Source: CAWDVR01 sp044869805 (GTDB taxonomy: Bacteria > Acidobacteriota > Thermoanaerobaculia > Multivoradales > SZUA-115). From it: 64,000 nt of DNA. The stretch is from NCBI GenBank assembly GCA_044869805.1, contig JBIOXV010000111.1, positions 1 through 64,000 on the forward strand, read 5' to 3'. The notes beneath the pieces were generated by a model. That model did not search any database. It was not told the DNA's origin and worked only from the letters and a program-made list of their open reading frames with translations. Shown here piece by piece: positions 31,716 through 41,425 of this stretch (position 1 is the stretch's first letter; each line of letters opens with the position of its first letter). A program made the translations under genes and the position numbers.

Positions 31716-33530
31716 ATGAAGGGACTCTGTCTTAGCACTGGCGGCGAGCGTGGTGTGGAGTGGCTCGCCGCGGTGGCGCTCGCCGCCGCGGCCGCGTGGC
31801 TCGCGCCGGCTCCGCTCTCGGCGCAGGACCCCTCCACGCCGGTCACACCCGAGATGAAGCAGGTCACGGTGGACCTCGGCTCGGGGACCATCAACGCCGT
31901 GCTGCCGTTCGACGAGCCCTTCCTGCTGGTGGGGACCCCGCCGCCGCAGACGATCCGGATCGAGGCCACCTACTGCGAGATCGCGGAGCGCTCGGCCCGC
32001 GAGCTGGGGAGCCTGCTCGCCAACGCCCCTGCCTCGAGCGGCAGTCTGAGCCTCTGCGTGGGCGGCCCGGCCAAGGCCAACCGGCTCCTGCCCTGGACCG
32101 GCCAGACCACGAGCTTCCAGCTCCTGGTGCCCGATCGCCTGCCGGTCAACCGCAACTTCCTCTTCCAGTTCACCATCGCCCGCGCCCTCTCGGACAGCGA
32201 GCTCGCCGCGCTCAAGACCCAGGTCCGCTCCGAGCTGGATCGCGAGCTGCGAACCATCGACGCCACCCAGCCCGCGAGCCTCGGTGCCGCCCAGTACGAC
32301 CAGCTCCTCGCCACCATCCGCCGCGTGCTCGCCGCCCAGCCGCTGGCCGCGGGCCAAGTGCCGCAGCCCGAAGCCGGCTCGGTCTTCGATCCCGCGGCCG
32401 CCTCCGCCGATGCCGGCGACTTCGCCCCCCCCTGGCAGGAGCCTCTGCGCCGGGTCTACGAGACGCAGCAGCAGCGCCGCGTGGTGGTTCAGCCCCTGGG
32501 CTCGGACCCGAGCTCGCGCGTCACCGCCCTGTTCACGGCGCTGCGCGCCGTGCGCCAGGACCCGGCGATCGCGGCCCTGCAGGCGGCCGTGGACGGCCTC
32601 TCGGCCGCCGACCGCTCGGACCTCTCTCACCTGCTGCCGGATGCCGCGCTCCAAGGCCTCCAGATCTTGGCGAGCGCCGACAACCAGCGCCTGGCGGCGA
32701 TCGCCAGCGGTGTCGAGGCGCCGGGGGGCACCAGCGCCGCGGTGCCCGCCGACACCCTCGCCAGCGATCTCTGGACACCGACGCAGGTAACGCCGGTCGC
32801 CGCCAACGTGGCGACCACCACGTCGGCGCTGCGTGCGTTGGGGGAGCTCACCAAGACCGCCGAGCAGGTCACCGCCTTGTCCACGGCCCTGGGCCCGAAC
32901 GTCGACCAGATGGCCGGCCTGCGCGCCAAGCTCGGCATCGCGGCCGCGGCGGCCGCCTCCGTGAGCTCGAGCCTCCTCCGCATGTCCTCGATCCTCGACA
33001 GCCGGGAGAAGGCGCTCGACGACCTCGCCAACTACCTGCGGCGCGAGGCGGCGGTCAAGGTGCCGATCGTCGCCTCCTCGACCGGCAGCTTCACCACCCG
33101 TGCCGCCTTCCATATCAGCGCCGACATCGGCATCCTCTACGCCGGCGAGATCGGCGAGGTGCTGCCGTACTTCGGCGCCAACTTCTACACCCGCGCCGTC
33201 AATCGCGACGTGCCGCTCTCCGTGCTCGGCGGCTTCCGCCGCCGCTTCTCCTTCCTGCTCGGGGTGACCTACAGCTCGATCAAGGAGATGGACGGCACAC
33301 GCGTGCTGCGCGACGACCTCTTCGGCAGCCAGGCGCTGGTAGCCGGCGCCGGGCTACGCCTGACCGACACCGCGCGCATCAACGGCGGCGTGCTCGTCTT
33401 CCAGGAGAACAGCCCCAACCCCCTGATCGACGACCTGCGCCTGAGCGAAGAGCTCTTTGTCTCCATCTCGTTCGACTGGAACATCAAGAGCTTGCTCGGC
33501 AAGCTGGGGACGGCCATCACCGGCCCCTAG
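31716..33530 (+). CDS. secreted protein of unknown family with barrel-like C-terminus
   Basis: A 604-aa protein from ATG 31716 with a signal peptide (LAAVALAAAAAWLAPAPLSA). The middle (about 150-430) is helical and Ala/Leu/Gln-rich (TKTAEQVTALSTALGPNVDQ, SSSLLRMSSILDSREKALDD). The last 150 residues alternate like outer-membrane beta-strands (SADIGILYAGEIGEVLPYFG, RRRFSFLLGVTYSSIKEM, LFVSISFDWNIKSLLG). I recognise no family. It starts a run of four envelope-type genes (31716-35945) that may act together. Confidence 0.75.
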   Translation: MKGLCLSTGGERGVEWLAAVALAAAAAWLAPAPLSAQDPSTPVTPEMKQVTVDLGSGTINAVLPFDEPFLLVGTPPPQTIRIEATYCEIAERSARELGSLLANAPASSGSLSLCVGGPAKANRLLPWTGQTTSFQLLVPDRLPVNRNFLFQFTIARALSDSELAALKTQVRSELDRELRTIDATQPASLGAAQYDQLLATIRRVLAAQPLAAGQVPQPEAGSVFDPAAASADAGDFAPPWQEPLRRVYETQQQRRVVVQPLGSDPSSRVTALFTALRAVRQDPAIAALQAAVDGLSAADRSDLSHLLPDAALQGLQILASADNQRLAAIASGVEAPGGTSAAVPADTLASDLWTPTQVTPVAANVATTTSALRALGELTKTAEQVTALSTALGPNVDQMAGLRAKLGIAAAAAASVSSSLLRMSSILDSREKALDDLANYLRREAAVKVPIVASSTGSFTTRAAFHISADIGILYAGEIGEVLPYFGANFYTRAVNRDVPLSVLGGFRRRFSFLLGVTYSSIKEMDGTRVLRDDLFGSQALVAGAGLRLTDTARINGGVLVFQENSPNPLIDDLRLSEELFVSISFDWNIKSLLGKLGTAITGP

Positions 33531-33551
33531 CCGGCGAGGAAAGGGGAAGCG

Positions 33552-33929
33552 ATGTCGATTGCCATCAGCCGTGAGCTCGCAGCCGCGCCGACGTCCGGGG
33601 CGCTGCCTTTCGAGCCCACGCTCACCTTCCGCGCCGCCGCCACCGACGACGACGTGCTGACCGATGTGGTGTACCGCATCGTGGAGGTGGCGGGCGAGCC
33701 GCTCGACGTGGCGTTCGAGACGGCGAAGGGCCCGTTCAAAACCCTGCGCCGCGAGAAGGTGACCTTCACCGCCCTTCCCCAGGACGTGGCCGAGCCCATG
33801 CGCCTGATCCCCGCCGGCAAGGGCGACAAGCCCAAGCTGGTGACCATCTGGGCCTCGATCGTGGCGCCGGACACCGACGACGACACCTCGCCCATCGAGC
33901 GCACGGCCTGCACGGTGCGCATCCAGTAG
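33552..33929 (+). CDS. small hypothetical protein
   Basis: A 125-aa protein from ATG 33552, 21 bases after the preceding gene, with AGGAAAGGGGAAG upstream. It has no signal peptide, and the composition is beta-rich (LTFRAAATDDDVLTDVVYRI, VTFTALPQDVAEPMRL, LVTIWASIVAPDTDDDTS), reading like a single Ig-like or jelly-roll domain. No family recognised. Position between two exported proteins suggests a shared function, but its lack of a signal peptide is puzzling. Confidence 0.6.
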   Translation: MSIAISRELAAAPTSGALPFEPTLTFRAAATDDDVLTDVVYRIVEVAGEPLDVAFETAKGPFKTLRREKVTFTALPQDVAEPMRLIPAGKGDKPKLVTIWASIVAPDTDDDTSPIERTACTVRIQ

Positions 33930-33950
33930 CCGCGCCGTAGGATGTTGCCC

Positions 33951-34697
33951 ATGCGCCGGTCCCGCGTCACCGCCTTCGCCCTGCCGGCCGTGCTGGCGGC
34001 CGCCTTCGGCTGCTCCGAGTCCAACCCGACGGGCAGCGTGGCGCCCGGGGACCTCATCGCCTTGACCGCCTCGGTGCAGGCGCTTCCGGCCGACGGCGTG
34101 TCTCGCGCCACCCTCACCGCCCAGATTCCCGCCAACGCCTCGTCGGGAAACCGCACCGTGACCTTCACCTCGACCGGCGGCACCCTGGTCGGCGGCACGC
34201 CAGGCAGCGGCGGCTCGACCTCGCTCGCCATTTCGGCGGACGTCGACGGCCGCGCCGTGGCCCAGCTCCAGAGCCCCACCCGGCCGGGCTCGGCCCAGGT
34301 CACGGCCCAGGTCTCGACCTTCCTCCAAACCCTCACCATCGCCTTCACCGGCGCGCTGCCGGACCTCATCCTGGTCGACGCCGGCGCCTTCTCGCTCGAG
34401 GCGGGCCTCGCCAACTCCACCACCGTGACCGCCACCCTGCGCCGCGGTCAGGGCATCGCCAGCGAGGGTACGGTGGTCGAGTACCGCGCCCTGACCTCGG
34501 GGGGCGCACGCTTCGGCGAGTTCCGCAGCGTGACCACGTCCTCCTCGAGCGGCACGTCCACCGCCCTCTTCACGGCCGGCGACACCACCTTCCGCGGCAC
34601 CGCGACGATCTTCGCCCGCGTCACCGACGTGCCGAGCGGCACCGTGGTCGAGGGCAGCGCGACGATTCAGATCACGGAGCCACCCGCCGCGCCGTAG
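33951..34697 (+). CDS. lipoprotein with bacterial Ig-like repeats
   Basis: A 248-aa protein from ATG 33951 (AGGA 9 bases upstream; an earlier ATG at 33942 lacks this spacing). The lipobox is LAAAFGC (Cys at about residue 21), followed by a flexible linker and two Ig-like modules, the first with LIALTASVQALPADGVSRAT and the second with VDAGAFSLEAGLANSTTVTA. The pattern (ADGVSRATLTAQIPA...VTFTSTGG) is that of invasin/intimin-type Big repeats. It is tail-to-tail with the membrane protein gene, 3 bases apart. Confidence 0.75.
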   Translation: MRRSRVTAFALPAVLAAAFGCSESNPTGSVAPGDLIALTASVQALPADGVSRATLTAQIPANASSGNRTVTFTSTGGTLVGGTPGSGGSTSLAISADVDGRAVAQLQSPTRPGSAQVTAQVSTFLQTLTIAFTGALPDLILVDAGAFSLEAGLANSTTVTATLRRGQGIASEGTVVEYRALTSGGARFGEFRSVTTSSSSGTSTALFTAGDTTFRGTATIFARVTDVPSGTVVEGSATIQITEPPAAP

Positions 34698-34700
34698 CCC

Positions 34701-35945
34701 TCAGCTCGCCCCCGCGCCGTCCCCGTCGTGGCGCTCGGGGAACTTGAAACCCAGGTAGGTGCCCGAGCTGATGCCCATCAGCCCGAGCAGGGTGGCCGAG
34801 AACTCCGGCATGTAGAGGGTGCGGTACACGGTCGCGACGAAGATTAGGCCCAGCACCAAGGTCCAGACCAGCATCTGGAAGCGGTGCAGGCTCATGCCGG
34901 CGTCGGTCTCGAGCAGGTCGCGCAGAAAGCTCCCGGTCGAGCCGCCCTTGACGACCCCCTGCTTCTGGCCGATCAAGGTGTCGACCTCGGCCATCCGTGC
35001 CTGTTTGGCCGCCACCTGGGTGTCGGCGGTCGAGCGCGCCACCGCGTCGGGGGCGGCGGCCGCCTGCGCGCTCAGCGCGTTCAGCGAGGTGCTCAGGGCC
35101 TGCTTTTCGGCGCTGAGCCGGCTGGTGGCGGCATCCGCCACCTGTTCCTTGTCGGCATCGATCAGCGACGCACCGAGCGCCGTGCCCGAGCCGATGCCGA
35201 TCAGCGACAGGATCGACGGGGTGATGGTGTCCAGCTCCTCGATGATCACCCACAGGAAGTAGTAGGCCGAGATCACCAGCAGGAACCAGAAAGCCATCTG
35301 GAAGCGGGCCAGGCTGTAGGGGCGGCGCTCGCCGGGGCCGGGCTCGGCCTGGGCGTCGCGGATGATGTCGGTGCGCCGGGCGAGCCAGAAGCCGGCACCC
35401 CAGAGCACGAGGATCACCACCAGGACCACCCAGAACTCGTTCTCCGGGATGACCACCAGCGGGAACTCGCGCACCCGGGTGGCGATCGAGATGCGGTCGG
35501 TAGGGCCGACGGAGACGGCGATCTTGCGGGTGAAGGACTTCGGCCGCCCGAGCAGGGAGTGCCAGCGCTCGTCGTTCTCGTCGGTGCGGTGCAGCTCGTA
35601 GCGCAGGCGCCCTTCCTGGGGGTCGCAGGAGTGCGGGTCGATGCCGGGAAACGGCAGGCCGTCGAGGAAGAGCACGACCGACTCGCAGTTGCCGCCGGCC
35701 TGGGCGAGGAGATCCGCGAAGCCGTCGACCACCACCACGATCTGGTCGCCGAGCCCGGCGCCTCCCCCCTCGGTCGGCGGCAGGGTGAAGACCTCGGTGA
35801 CCGTTGGGCCGGCGGCCGGCGTTGCTCCGGCCGGCGCGGTTGCCGCCGGGCTCGGCGGCGTGGATGGAGCCTGGGCCGCCGCGGCGAGCGCGAAGCTGCA
35901 GGCGAGGACAGTAGCGGAGACGAAGAGAGCAGTGCCTCGCTTCAC
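34701..35945 (-). CDS. membrane protein with signal peptide and periplasmic beta domain
   Basis: A 414-aa protein from GTG 35945 (AGGAC upstream). It has a signal peptide (LFVSATVLACSFALAAAAQA), a Pro/Ala linker and a soluble domain (about 55-170: QIVVVVDGFADLLAQAG, ESVVLFLDGLPFPGIDPHSC). Transmembrane segments follow near 180-195 (FWVVLVVILVLWGAGFWLA), 225-245 (FWFLLVISAYYFLWVIIEEL), 255-275, and two near the C-terminus. A coiled coil (KEQVADAATSRLSAEKQALS) sits between. I recognise no family. It is convergent with the Ig-like lipoprotein gene. Confidence 0.7.
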   Translation of the reverse strand: MKRGTALFVSATVLACSFALAAAAQAPSTPPSPAATAPAGATPAAGPTVTEVFTLPPTEGGGAGLGDQIVVVVDGFADLLAQAGGNCESVVLFLDGLPFPGIDPHSCDPQEGRLRYELHRTDENDERWHSLLGRPKSFTRKIAVSVGPTDRISIATRVREFPLVVIPENEFWVVLVVILVLWGAGFWLARRTDIIRDAQAEPGPGERRPYSLARFQMAFWFLLVISAYYFLWVIIEELDTITPSILSLIGIGSGTALGASLIDADKEQVADAATSRLSAEKQALSTSLNALSAQAAAAPDAVARSTADTQVAAKQARMAEVDTLIGQKQGVVKGGSTGSFLRDLLETDAGMSLHRFQMLVWTLVLGLIFVATVYRTLYMPEFSATLLGLMGISSGTYLGFKFPERHDGDGAGAS

Positions 35946-36083
35946 GGGCAGTCCTTTCCTCGGCCGGTTTCGCCAGGCGCCGAATGTTGGCTTCCGAAGT
36001 CCACCCATTGTAGCGCGCCGAGGTGTAACGGCTCGCCGCCGGGCGCCGCCTGACCAGCGAAGCCAACTGTCGCGAGGACCACC

Positions 36084-37109
36084 ATGCCGCTACGCCGCTA
36101 CGGAGTGCTCAAGGGAAGACCGATCGCCAAACGCTTCGGCTCGGGCACCAGCCCCCACTACCAGGTGCACGTGGTGGACGACACCACCGATTACCGGATC
36201 GCGGTCAACGTCAAGTCTCAGCTCAGCCCCTCGGAGCTGCTGTACCTGGTGGACGACGACTTTCGCCACCCGGCGACCGCCGGCCTCGCCGAGCTGCCCT
36301 GGGGGTTCAACCTCCTCGCCGGCCGCCCCGGCGGCGCCGCCCTCGACTTCATCCGCGGCAACCTCTTCGACCGCGAGCAGATGAGGCTGCTGCCGCACTC
36401 CGTGCCCGGCGCCGACAACGACCTCAACGAGAAGGTGGACGCGGTGCTCGAGCGCGCCATCTCCGACGAGGGGGCGCTGGTCTACGCCTTCGGCGAGCGC
36501 TGGGGACCCGAGCCGGCGACCAAGGACAAGATCTTCGGCTTCCTGCCCGGAAACGGCGTGCACGACATCCACATGAACCAGGGCAACCACCCCCGCTTCG
36601 AGGACCAGGACGGCGTCTGGCAGGACGGCGGGCTGCTGGTGCACCTGCCCGAGGAGGGCGGCCCGGCGGGGCGCTGGATAGGCGTCTTCCTGGCCTTCCA
36701 GTCCCAGGCCTGGCACACCGACGACGCCAGCGGGCACGCGCTCGGCGAGGGCGGTGGCCCCGGCGGCGAAGAGCCGGCCTCGGCCGAGGGCCAGGTGGCG
36801 ATCGTCGCCGCCTTGGTCAACCCCGAGGGGCCGGCGCCGGAGCGCGAGACGGTGACCCTGCTCAACACCTCGCCGCGGGAGCTCGACCTCACGGGCTGGG
36901 CGATCGCCGACCGCAACAAGCACCGCCACTCCCTCGCCCTGATGCTCGCCGGCGGGGCCACCGCCACGGTGGTCCTGCCGCCCACCGTCCAGCTCGGCAA
37001 CCAAGGGGGGATCATCACCCTGCTCGACGCCGCCGGCCTCAAGGTGGACGGCGTCGCCTACACCCGCGACCAGGCGCGGCGGGAGGGATGGACGATCGTG
37101 TTCCGCTGA
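36084..37109 (+). CDS. DUF2278 (YukJ-like) protein with lamin-tail domain
   Basis: A 341-aa protein from ATG 36084 (SD AGGACC). The first 210 residues match the YukJ/DUF2278 pattern: YGVLKGRPIAKRFGSGTSPH, YQVHVVDDTTDYRIAVNVKS, NDLNEKVDAVLERAISDEGA and GVHDIHMNQGNHPRF. The C-terminal 100 residues (VAALVNPEGPAPERETVTLL, LDLTGWAIADRNKHRHSLAL, LGNQGGIITLLDAAGLKVDG) are a lamin tail domain, a beta sandwich found in many bacterial surface and nuclease proteins. Function of the family is not established. Confidence 0.8.
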   Translation: MPLRRYGVLKGRPIAKRFGSGTSPHYQVHVVDDTTDYRIAVNVKSQLSPSELLYLVDDDFRHPATAGLAELPWGFNLLAGRPGGAALDFIRGNLFDREQMRLLPHSVPGADNDLNEKVDAVLERAISDEGALVYAFGERWGPEPATKDKIFGFLPGNGVHDIHMNQGNHPRFEDQDGVWQDGGLLVHLPEEGGPAGRWIGVFLAFQSQAWHTDDASGHALGEGGGPGGEEPASAEGQVAIVAALVNPEGPAPERETVTLLNTSPRELDLTGWAIADRNKHRHSLALMLAGGATATVVLPPTVQLGNQGGIITLLDAAGLKVDGVAYTRDQARREGWTIVFR

Positions 37110-37148
37110 CGCTCCCGCCGCCTCCCTCGGGTACAGTAGTGCCCCTCC

Positions 37149-38528
37149 ATGGGCGGCACGGACGAGCTACAGGAACACCTGTCAGAGGAGGCGGGTGCCC
37201 TCCGCCGGCACGCGGAGCAGGTCAACGCCGCCGTGCTCTGGCGGCTGGCGGTGGTGGCGGGCGCGGTTTCGCTCGGCGTGGGGCTGCTCAAGTTCGCCCT
37301 CGCCGAGCCCTGGCCGATGGCCGTGGCCCTGGGCAACGCCGCGGCGCTGGTGCTCCTGTACTTGAAGAGCGACTCCAACCTGGTGTCGCGCCACTTCCGC
37401 ACCGTCTGCCTGGCCTTCCTGCTGGTCGAGCTCGGCCTGGTAGCGGCCCCCCTCTGGGGCCTCCCTCCCGAGGTGCGAGTGGTGCTCTCCTCCCTGGTCT
37501 TCCCGCTGCTGGCGCTGGCCTTCCGACTGCGCACCGTCGAGCACGCAGTGCTCCTCACCCTGATGTGGGGCATCACGGTGTGGCTGTGGACCATGGAGCT
37601 CAGCGGCCTGTGGGGCGCGCCGCGGGGGCTCGGCGGAGTGCTGTGGCCGACTCTCGCCACCGCCGGCTTCCTGGCCACGGCCAGCAGCCTGTCGCGGAGC
37701 CGCCGGCGCGCCTTCCTCGGCGGGTGGCGGCGCGAGATGTCGCTCGACCGCGAGCGCAGCCGCATCCAGTCGGAGATCGAGGACGCGCGGCAGATCCAGC
37801 TCAGCATGCTGCCGCGGTCGACGCCGCAGCTCTCCTGGCTCGACGTGGCCAGCGTCTCGCTGCCGGCGAGCGAGGTGGGCGGCGATTACTACGCGTTCTT
37901 CGAGCTCGAGCCCCCCGGCGCCGAGGCCGGGGCGCCGGCCGGAGAGAAGGGCCTGTCGATCGTGGTCGGCGACGTGGCCGGCCACGGCCTGGCGAGCGGC
38001 CTGCTGCTCTCCGGCTTGCGGAGCTGCCTCTACCTGCTGCGCCGCGAGCTCTCCTCGCCCGCCGTGGTCCTGGAGCAGCTCGACGGCATGGTGCGCCACA
38101 CCACCGACCGCCGCATGCTGGTCACCCTCCTGGCGAGCTTCCTCGACCCGGTGGCAGGGCGGCTCAGGCTCTCTTCGGCCGGCCATCCGCCGCCCCTGCG
38201 CTACGCCGCGAAGACCGGCACGGTCGAGGAGATCGCCTGCCCCGCCCTGCCGCTCGGCACGCGGCTCAAGAGCCACTACTCCGAGGTCGAGACCCCGCTC
38301 GAGGCCGGCGACCTGGTGTGCTTCTTCACCGACGGCCTGACCGAGACCAGCAACGGCGACGGCGACGCCTACGGCCTCGAGCGGCTGACCCGGATCCTCG
38401 CCGACACCGCCGGCCGCCGGCGGCCGGCGCGCGAGGTGCGCAACGCCCTGCTTGCCGACCTCTCGAACTTCAAGGGCGACGTGCGGCGCGGCGACGACGT
38501 GACCCTGGTGGTAGTGCGGGTAAGGTAG
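37149..38528 (+). CDS. RsbU/SpoIIE-type PP2C serine phosphatase with membrane sensor
   Basis: A 459-aa protein. Residues 25-185 contain about six hydrophobic helices (LWRLAVVAGAVSLGVGLL, VCLAFLLVELGLVAAPLWGL). A linker helix (DRERSRIQSEIEDARQIQLS) then leads into the PP2C-SpoIIE domain: MLPRSTPQ, LPASEVGGDYYAFFEL (metal-binding Asp), VVGDVAGHGLASGLL, SSAGHPPPLRY and LVCFFTDGLTETSNGDGDAY. It should dephosphorylate an anti-sigma antagonist or similar partner; no partner gene lies next to it. It is tail-to-tail with the kinase gene, 22 bases apart. Confidence 0.9.
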   Translation: MGGTDELQEHLSEEAGALRRHAEQVNAAVLWRLAVVAGAVSLGVGLLKFALAEPWPMAVALGNAAALVLLYLKSDSNLVSRHFRTVCLAFLLVELGLVAAPLWGLPPEVRVVLSSLVFPLLALAFRLRTVEHAVLLTLMWGITVWLWTMELSGLWGAPRGLGGVLWPTLATAGFLATASSLSRSRRRAFLGGWRREMSLDRERSRIQSEIEDARQIQLSMLPRSTPQLSWLDVASVSLPASEVGGDYYAFFELEPPGAEAGAPAGEKGLSIVVGDVAGHGLASGLLLSGLRSCLYLLRRELSSPAVVLEQLDGMVRHTTDRRMLVTLLASFLDPVAGRLRLSSAGHPPPLRYAAKTGTVEEIACPALPLGTRLKSHYSEVETPLEAGDLVCFFTDGLTETSNGDGDAYGLERLTRILADTAGRRRPAREVRNALLADLSNFKGDVRRGDDVTLVVVRVR

Positions 38529-38550
38529 GGTCAGGCCCGGCGCCGCTTCG

Positions 38551-41304
38551 CTACCGCAGCGCCTCCTCGAGCTCCCGCACGGCCATCTCGAGAGTCGGCG
38601 TCATCCCCTGCACGTGGGCGCGCATGACCCGGGCGCGGTCGAGGGCCTGGCGGGCGCCGTGCGCGTCGCCGCGGGAGAGCAGGACCCGTCCCAGCCTCGC
38701 TTCGGTGCCGGCCAGCTCGGCCGTGCCCTTCGGCCAGAGCCGGTGGCCGAGCTCGAGGGCACGACGGAAGGCGGCCTCGGCTGCGGCGAGGTCCCCGTGC
38801 GCGAGCTCGACCCTGCCCAGCTCGTCCAGGACTTCTTGGCGGATCCAGGAGTCGGCGGCGAGCACGCTCGCGTCGAGGGCAAGGACCCCGTGCAGCCGGT
38901 CGACGGCCTCTCGCTGCCTGCCGGCCGCGGCGAGCAGCGTACCCTCGACCTTGTCGCAGAGGATGACGTCACCCGAGGTCTCGCCGAAGGCGGCGACCAG
39001 GCGCCGCCTCGCCTCGGCGATCTCTCGCAGCCCCTCCTCGAAGCGGCCCAGCCCGTGGAGCGCGCGGGCGCGGCGGTAGTGACCGATGCCGATCCAGAAG
39101 CTGTCCGGCCCCAGCACCCTGGCGAGCACCGGAAGGCTCTGGTCGGCCATCTCCAGCGCTTCGCCGTACTGCTCGGCGACGACGGCCCCGTGGGCGGCAT
39201 TGACGCGGATGACGGCCGTCTGGCCCTCGTGCACGCGGGGGCTCGCCTCGGCGGCCGCCAGGGCCTCGCGGTAGGCCTCGAGACCTTCGTCGAGGCGGCC
39301 CAGGTTGTAGTACACCGTGGCCAGCTCCGAGAGGAACGGCCCGATGCTCGGATGGTGAGGGTCGACGTTGGCGCGCAGCAGGTCGATCGCGCGCCGGTAA
39401 GCGGCGAGCGCCTCCTCCGAGCGCTCGAGAGAGCTCAAGGTCCGCCCGAGATAGAGGTGCGCCCACGCCAGCCGCAGGGGCTCCGGCTGGGGCAGGCGCT
39501 CGTAGATGTCGACGGCCCGTCGAGCGGCCTGCAGCGACTCCTCGAAGCGGCCCAGGCGGTGCGAGAGGTTGGCGATCTCGCTCCAGCTCCAGCCGACCTG
39601 CATGTGGCTCTCGCCCAGGACGCGACGCCGCGCCGCGAGAGTCTTCTGATGCATTGCCAGGGCCTCCTCGCTGCGGTCCTGGACCGAGAGGACCATCGCC
39701 AGCTCGTGCTGGCTATCGAGCGTCTCCGGGTGCTCCGCGCCCAGCGTCCGGGTGCGCAGCTCGACCGCCTGCCGGACCAGGCGCTCGGCGGGCTCGAACC
39801 GGACCAGCTTGCGGTACACCATGGCGATGGTGTGGAGCATGGTGGCCTTGACCGCCGGCTGGCCCGCGAGCGTGAGATCGCTGCCGTCCTCCACGCGCTT
39901 GGCGCCTTCGTCGAGCAGCTCGAGCGCCGTCAGGCTCGCGGTGCTCCGCGGCGAGAAGGGGTCCGGCGCCTGGAAGAGGTCCACCAGGAAGCGCGACACC
40001 TGCCGCGCCTTCTCGGCCTCCTGCTCGGCGGTGTCCCGCTCGGCCCGCAGGCGAGCCGCGTAGAACGTCGAGAGGCCGATCATCGCGGCGAGGCCCGCCG
40101 CGCTCGCGCCGACCGCCCAGCGGTTGCGCCCCACGAACTTCCGCGCCCGGTAGGCGAGCGCGTCCGGCCGCGCCAGGATCGGCCGGCCGGCCAGGTACCG
40201 CTCTACGTCCTCCACCATCCGCGACGCCGATTCGTAGCGCCGTTCGGCCTCCGGGCGCAGCGCCGTGAGCACGACGGTGTCGAGGTCCCCGGCGAGGAGC
40301 CTGCGCAACTGGCGAGCCGAGGCGCAGCCGCGGCGCCGGGCGCTCTCCTCGCCCGGTCCCGGCGTCACCACGGAGCTCGGCCTCGGCGGCTCGCGCGTCG
40401 CGGCTCGCGCCTTGATCTCGGAGGGCGTCGCGCCCGCGAACTCGAAGGCCCGCTGCCCCGCCAGCAGCTCGTAGAGCAGCAACCCGAGCTGGTAGACGTC
40501 CGACGCCGTCGTCACCGGCTCTCCCGCCGCCTGCTCCGGGCTGGCGTAGCGCGGCGTCATCGGCGCCGCGGCCCGCGTCAGCTCGGGGGCGGCGAGCGCT
40601 CCGCCTTCCTCCTCGATCAGCCTGGCGATGCCGAAGTCGAGGAGCCGTGGGCTGCCGTCTTTCGCCACCAGGATGTTTGCCGGCTTGATGTCCCGATGCA
40701 CCACCAGTTGCCGGTGGGCCGCGGCCACCGCCCGCCCCACTTGCAGGAAGAGCTCCAGCCGCTGGCGAACGTCGAGCCGGTGCAGGTCGCAGAAGTCGTC
40801 GATGCGCGCGCCTTCGACGTACTCCATCACGAAGTAGGGACGGCCATCCGGTGCGATGCCGCCGTCCAGGAGGCGAGCGATGCTGGGGTGCTCGAGCCGG
40901 GCGAGGATCTGGCGCTCGCGATGGAATCGGGCCTTGGCGGCCTGGTCGGAGGCCGCCTGCTCCATCACTTTGAGCGCCGCCCGTTGCTGGTACTGGCCGT
41001 CCGCCCGCTCCGCCAGGTAGACCGCGGCCATGCCCCCGCGGCCCAGCTCGCCGAGGATGCGCCAGGCGCCGATCGAGCTCCCGGGCTCGAGGGCTGTCGC
41101 TCCGAAGCCGTCCGCGAGCTCCTGCCAGAGCGCGGCACCGATCCGGACCACGGCCGTCTCCTGCTCGCTCGCCGCCAGCAGGCGCTCCACGGCTTCGCGA
41201 AGCCCCGCCGTCTCGCACTCGCGGTCGAGGAACGACTGCCGCTCCGCCAGCGGCAGCTCGAGCGCCGCCTCGAACAGCGCATTCAGACGCTTGCGATCCT
41301 TCAA
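38551..41304 (-). CDS. Ser/Thr protein kinase with transmembrane helix and TPR tail
   Basis: A 917-aa protein. The kinase domain (about 80-350) contains the P-loop GELGRGGMAAVYLAE (85-99), Lys112 in ALKVM, the catalytic loop VVHRDIKPANIL with Asp205, DFGIA with Asp223, and TPRYASPEQAAGEPVT. After a basic stretch lies a transmembrane helix near 405-425 (GASAAGLAAMIGLSTFYAA). Residues 500-917 form ten or so TPR repeats (ETLDSQHELAMVLSVQDRSE). This architecture is abundant in Acidobacteria and Myxococcota. The substrate is unknown; the neighbouring phosphatase is convergent, so a functional pair is only a guess. Confidence 0.92.
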   Translation of the reverse strand: MKDRKRLNALFEAALELPLAERQSFLDRECETAGLREAVERLLAASEQETAVVRIGAALWQELADGFGATALEPGSSIGAWRILGELGRGGMAAVYLAERADGQYQQRAALKVMEQAASDQAAKARFHRERQILARLEHPSIARLLDGGIAPDGRPYFVMEYVEGARIDDFCDLHRLDVRQRLELFLQVGRAVAAAHRQLVVHRDIKPANILVAKDGSPRLLDFGIARLIEEEGGALAAPELTRAAAPMTPRYASPEQAAGEPVTTASDVYQLGLLLYELLAGQRAFEFAGATPSEIKARAATREPPRPSSVVTPGPGEESARRRGCASARQLRRLLAGDLDTVVLTALRPEAERRYESASRMVEDVERYLAGRPILARPDALAYRARKFVGRNRWAVGASAAGLAAMIGLSTFYAARLRAERDTAEQEAEKARQVSRFLVDLFQAPDPFSPRSTASLTALELLDEGAKRVEDGSDLTLAGQPAVKATMLHTIAMVYRKLVRFEPAERLVRQAVELRTRTLGAEHPETLDSQHELAMVLSVQDRSEEALAMHQKTLAARRRVLGESHMQVGWSWSEIANLSHRLGRFEESLQAARRAVDIYERLPQPEPLRLAWAHLYLGRTLSSLERSEEALAAYRRAIDLLRANVDPHHPSIGPFLSELATVYYNLGRLDEGLEAYREALAAAEASPRVHEGQTAVIRVNAAHGAVVAEQYGEALEMADQSLPVLARVLGPDSFWIGIGHYRRARALHGLGRFEEGLREIAEARRRLVAAFGETSGDVILCDKVEGTLLAAAGRQREAVDRLHGVLALDASVLAADSWIRQEVLDELGRVELAHGDLAAAEAAFRRALELGHRLWPKGTAELAGTEARLGRVLLSRGDAHGARQALDRARVMRAHVQGMTPTLEMAVRELEEALR

Positions 41305-41425
41305 GCCCGTCTCCGCCGATGCCGACAGGGGTTCCTTTTCCTGCTAACGCAGAACCCGGCATGTTACCGCCAGAGCGATCCGCCGGTGCCTGCGGTAGGC
41401 TGCAGCCTCCAGGGCCGCGAAGCCG

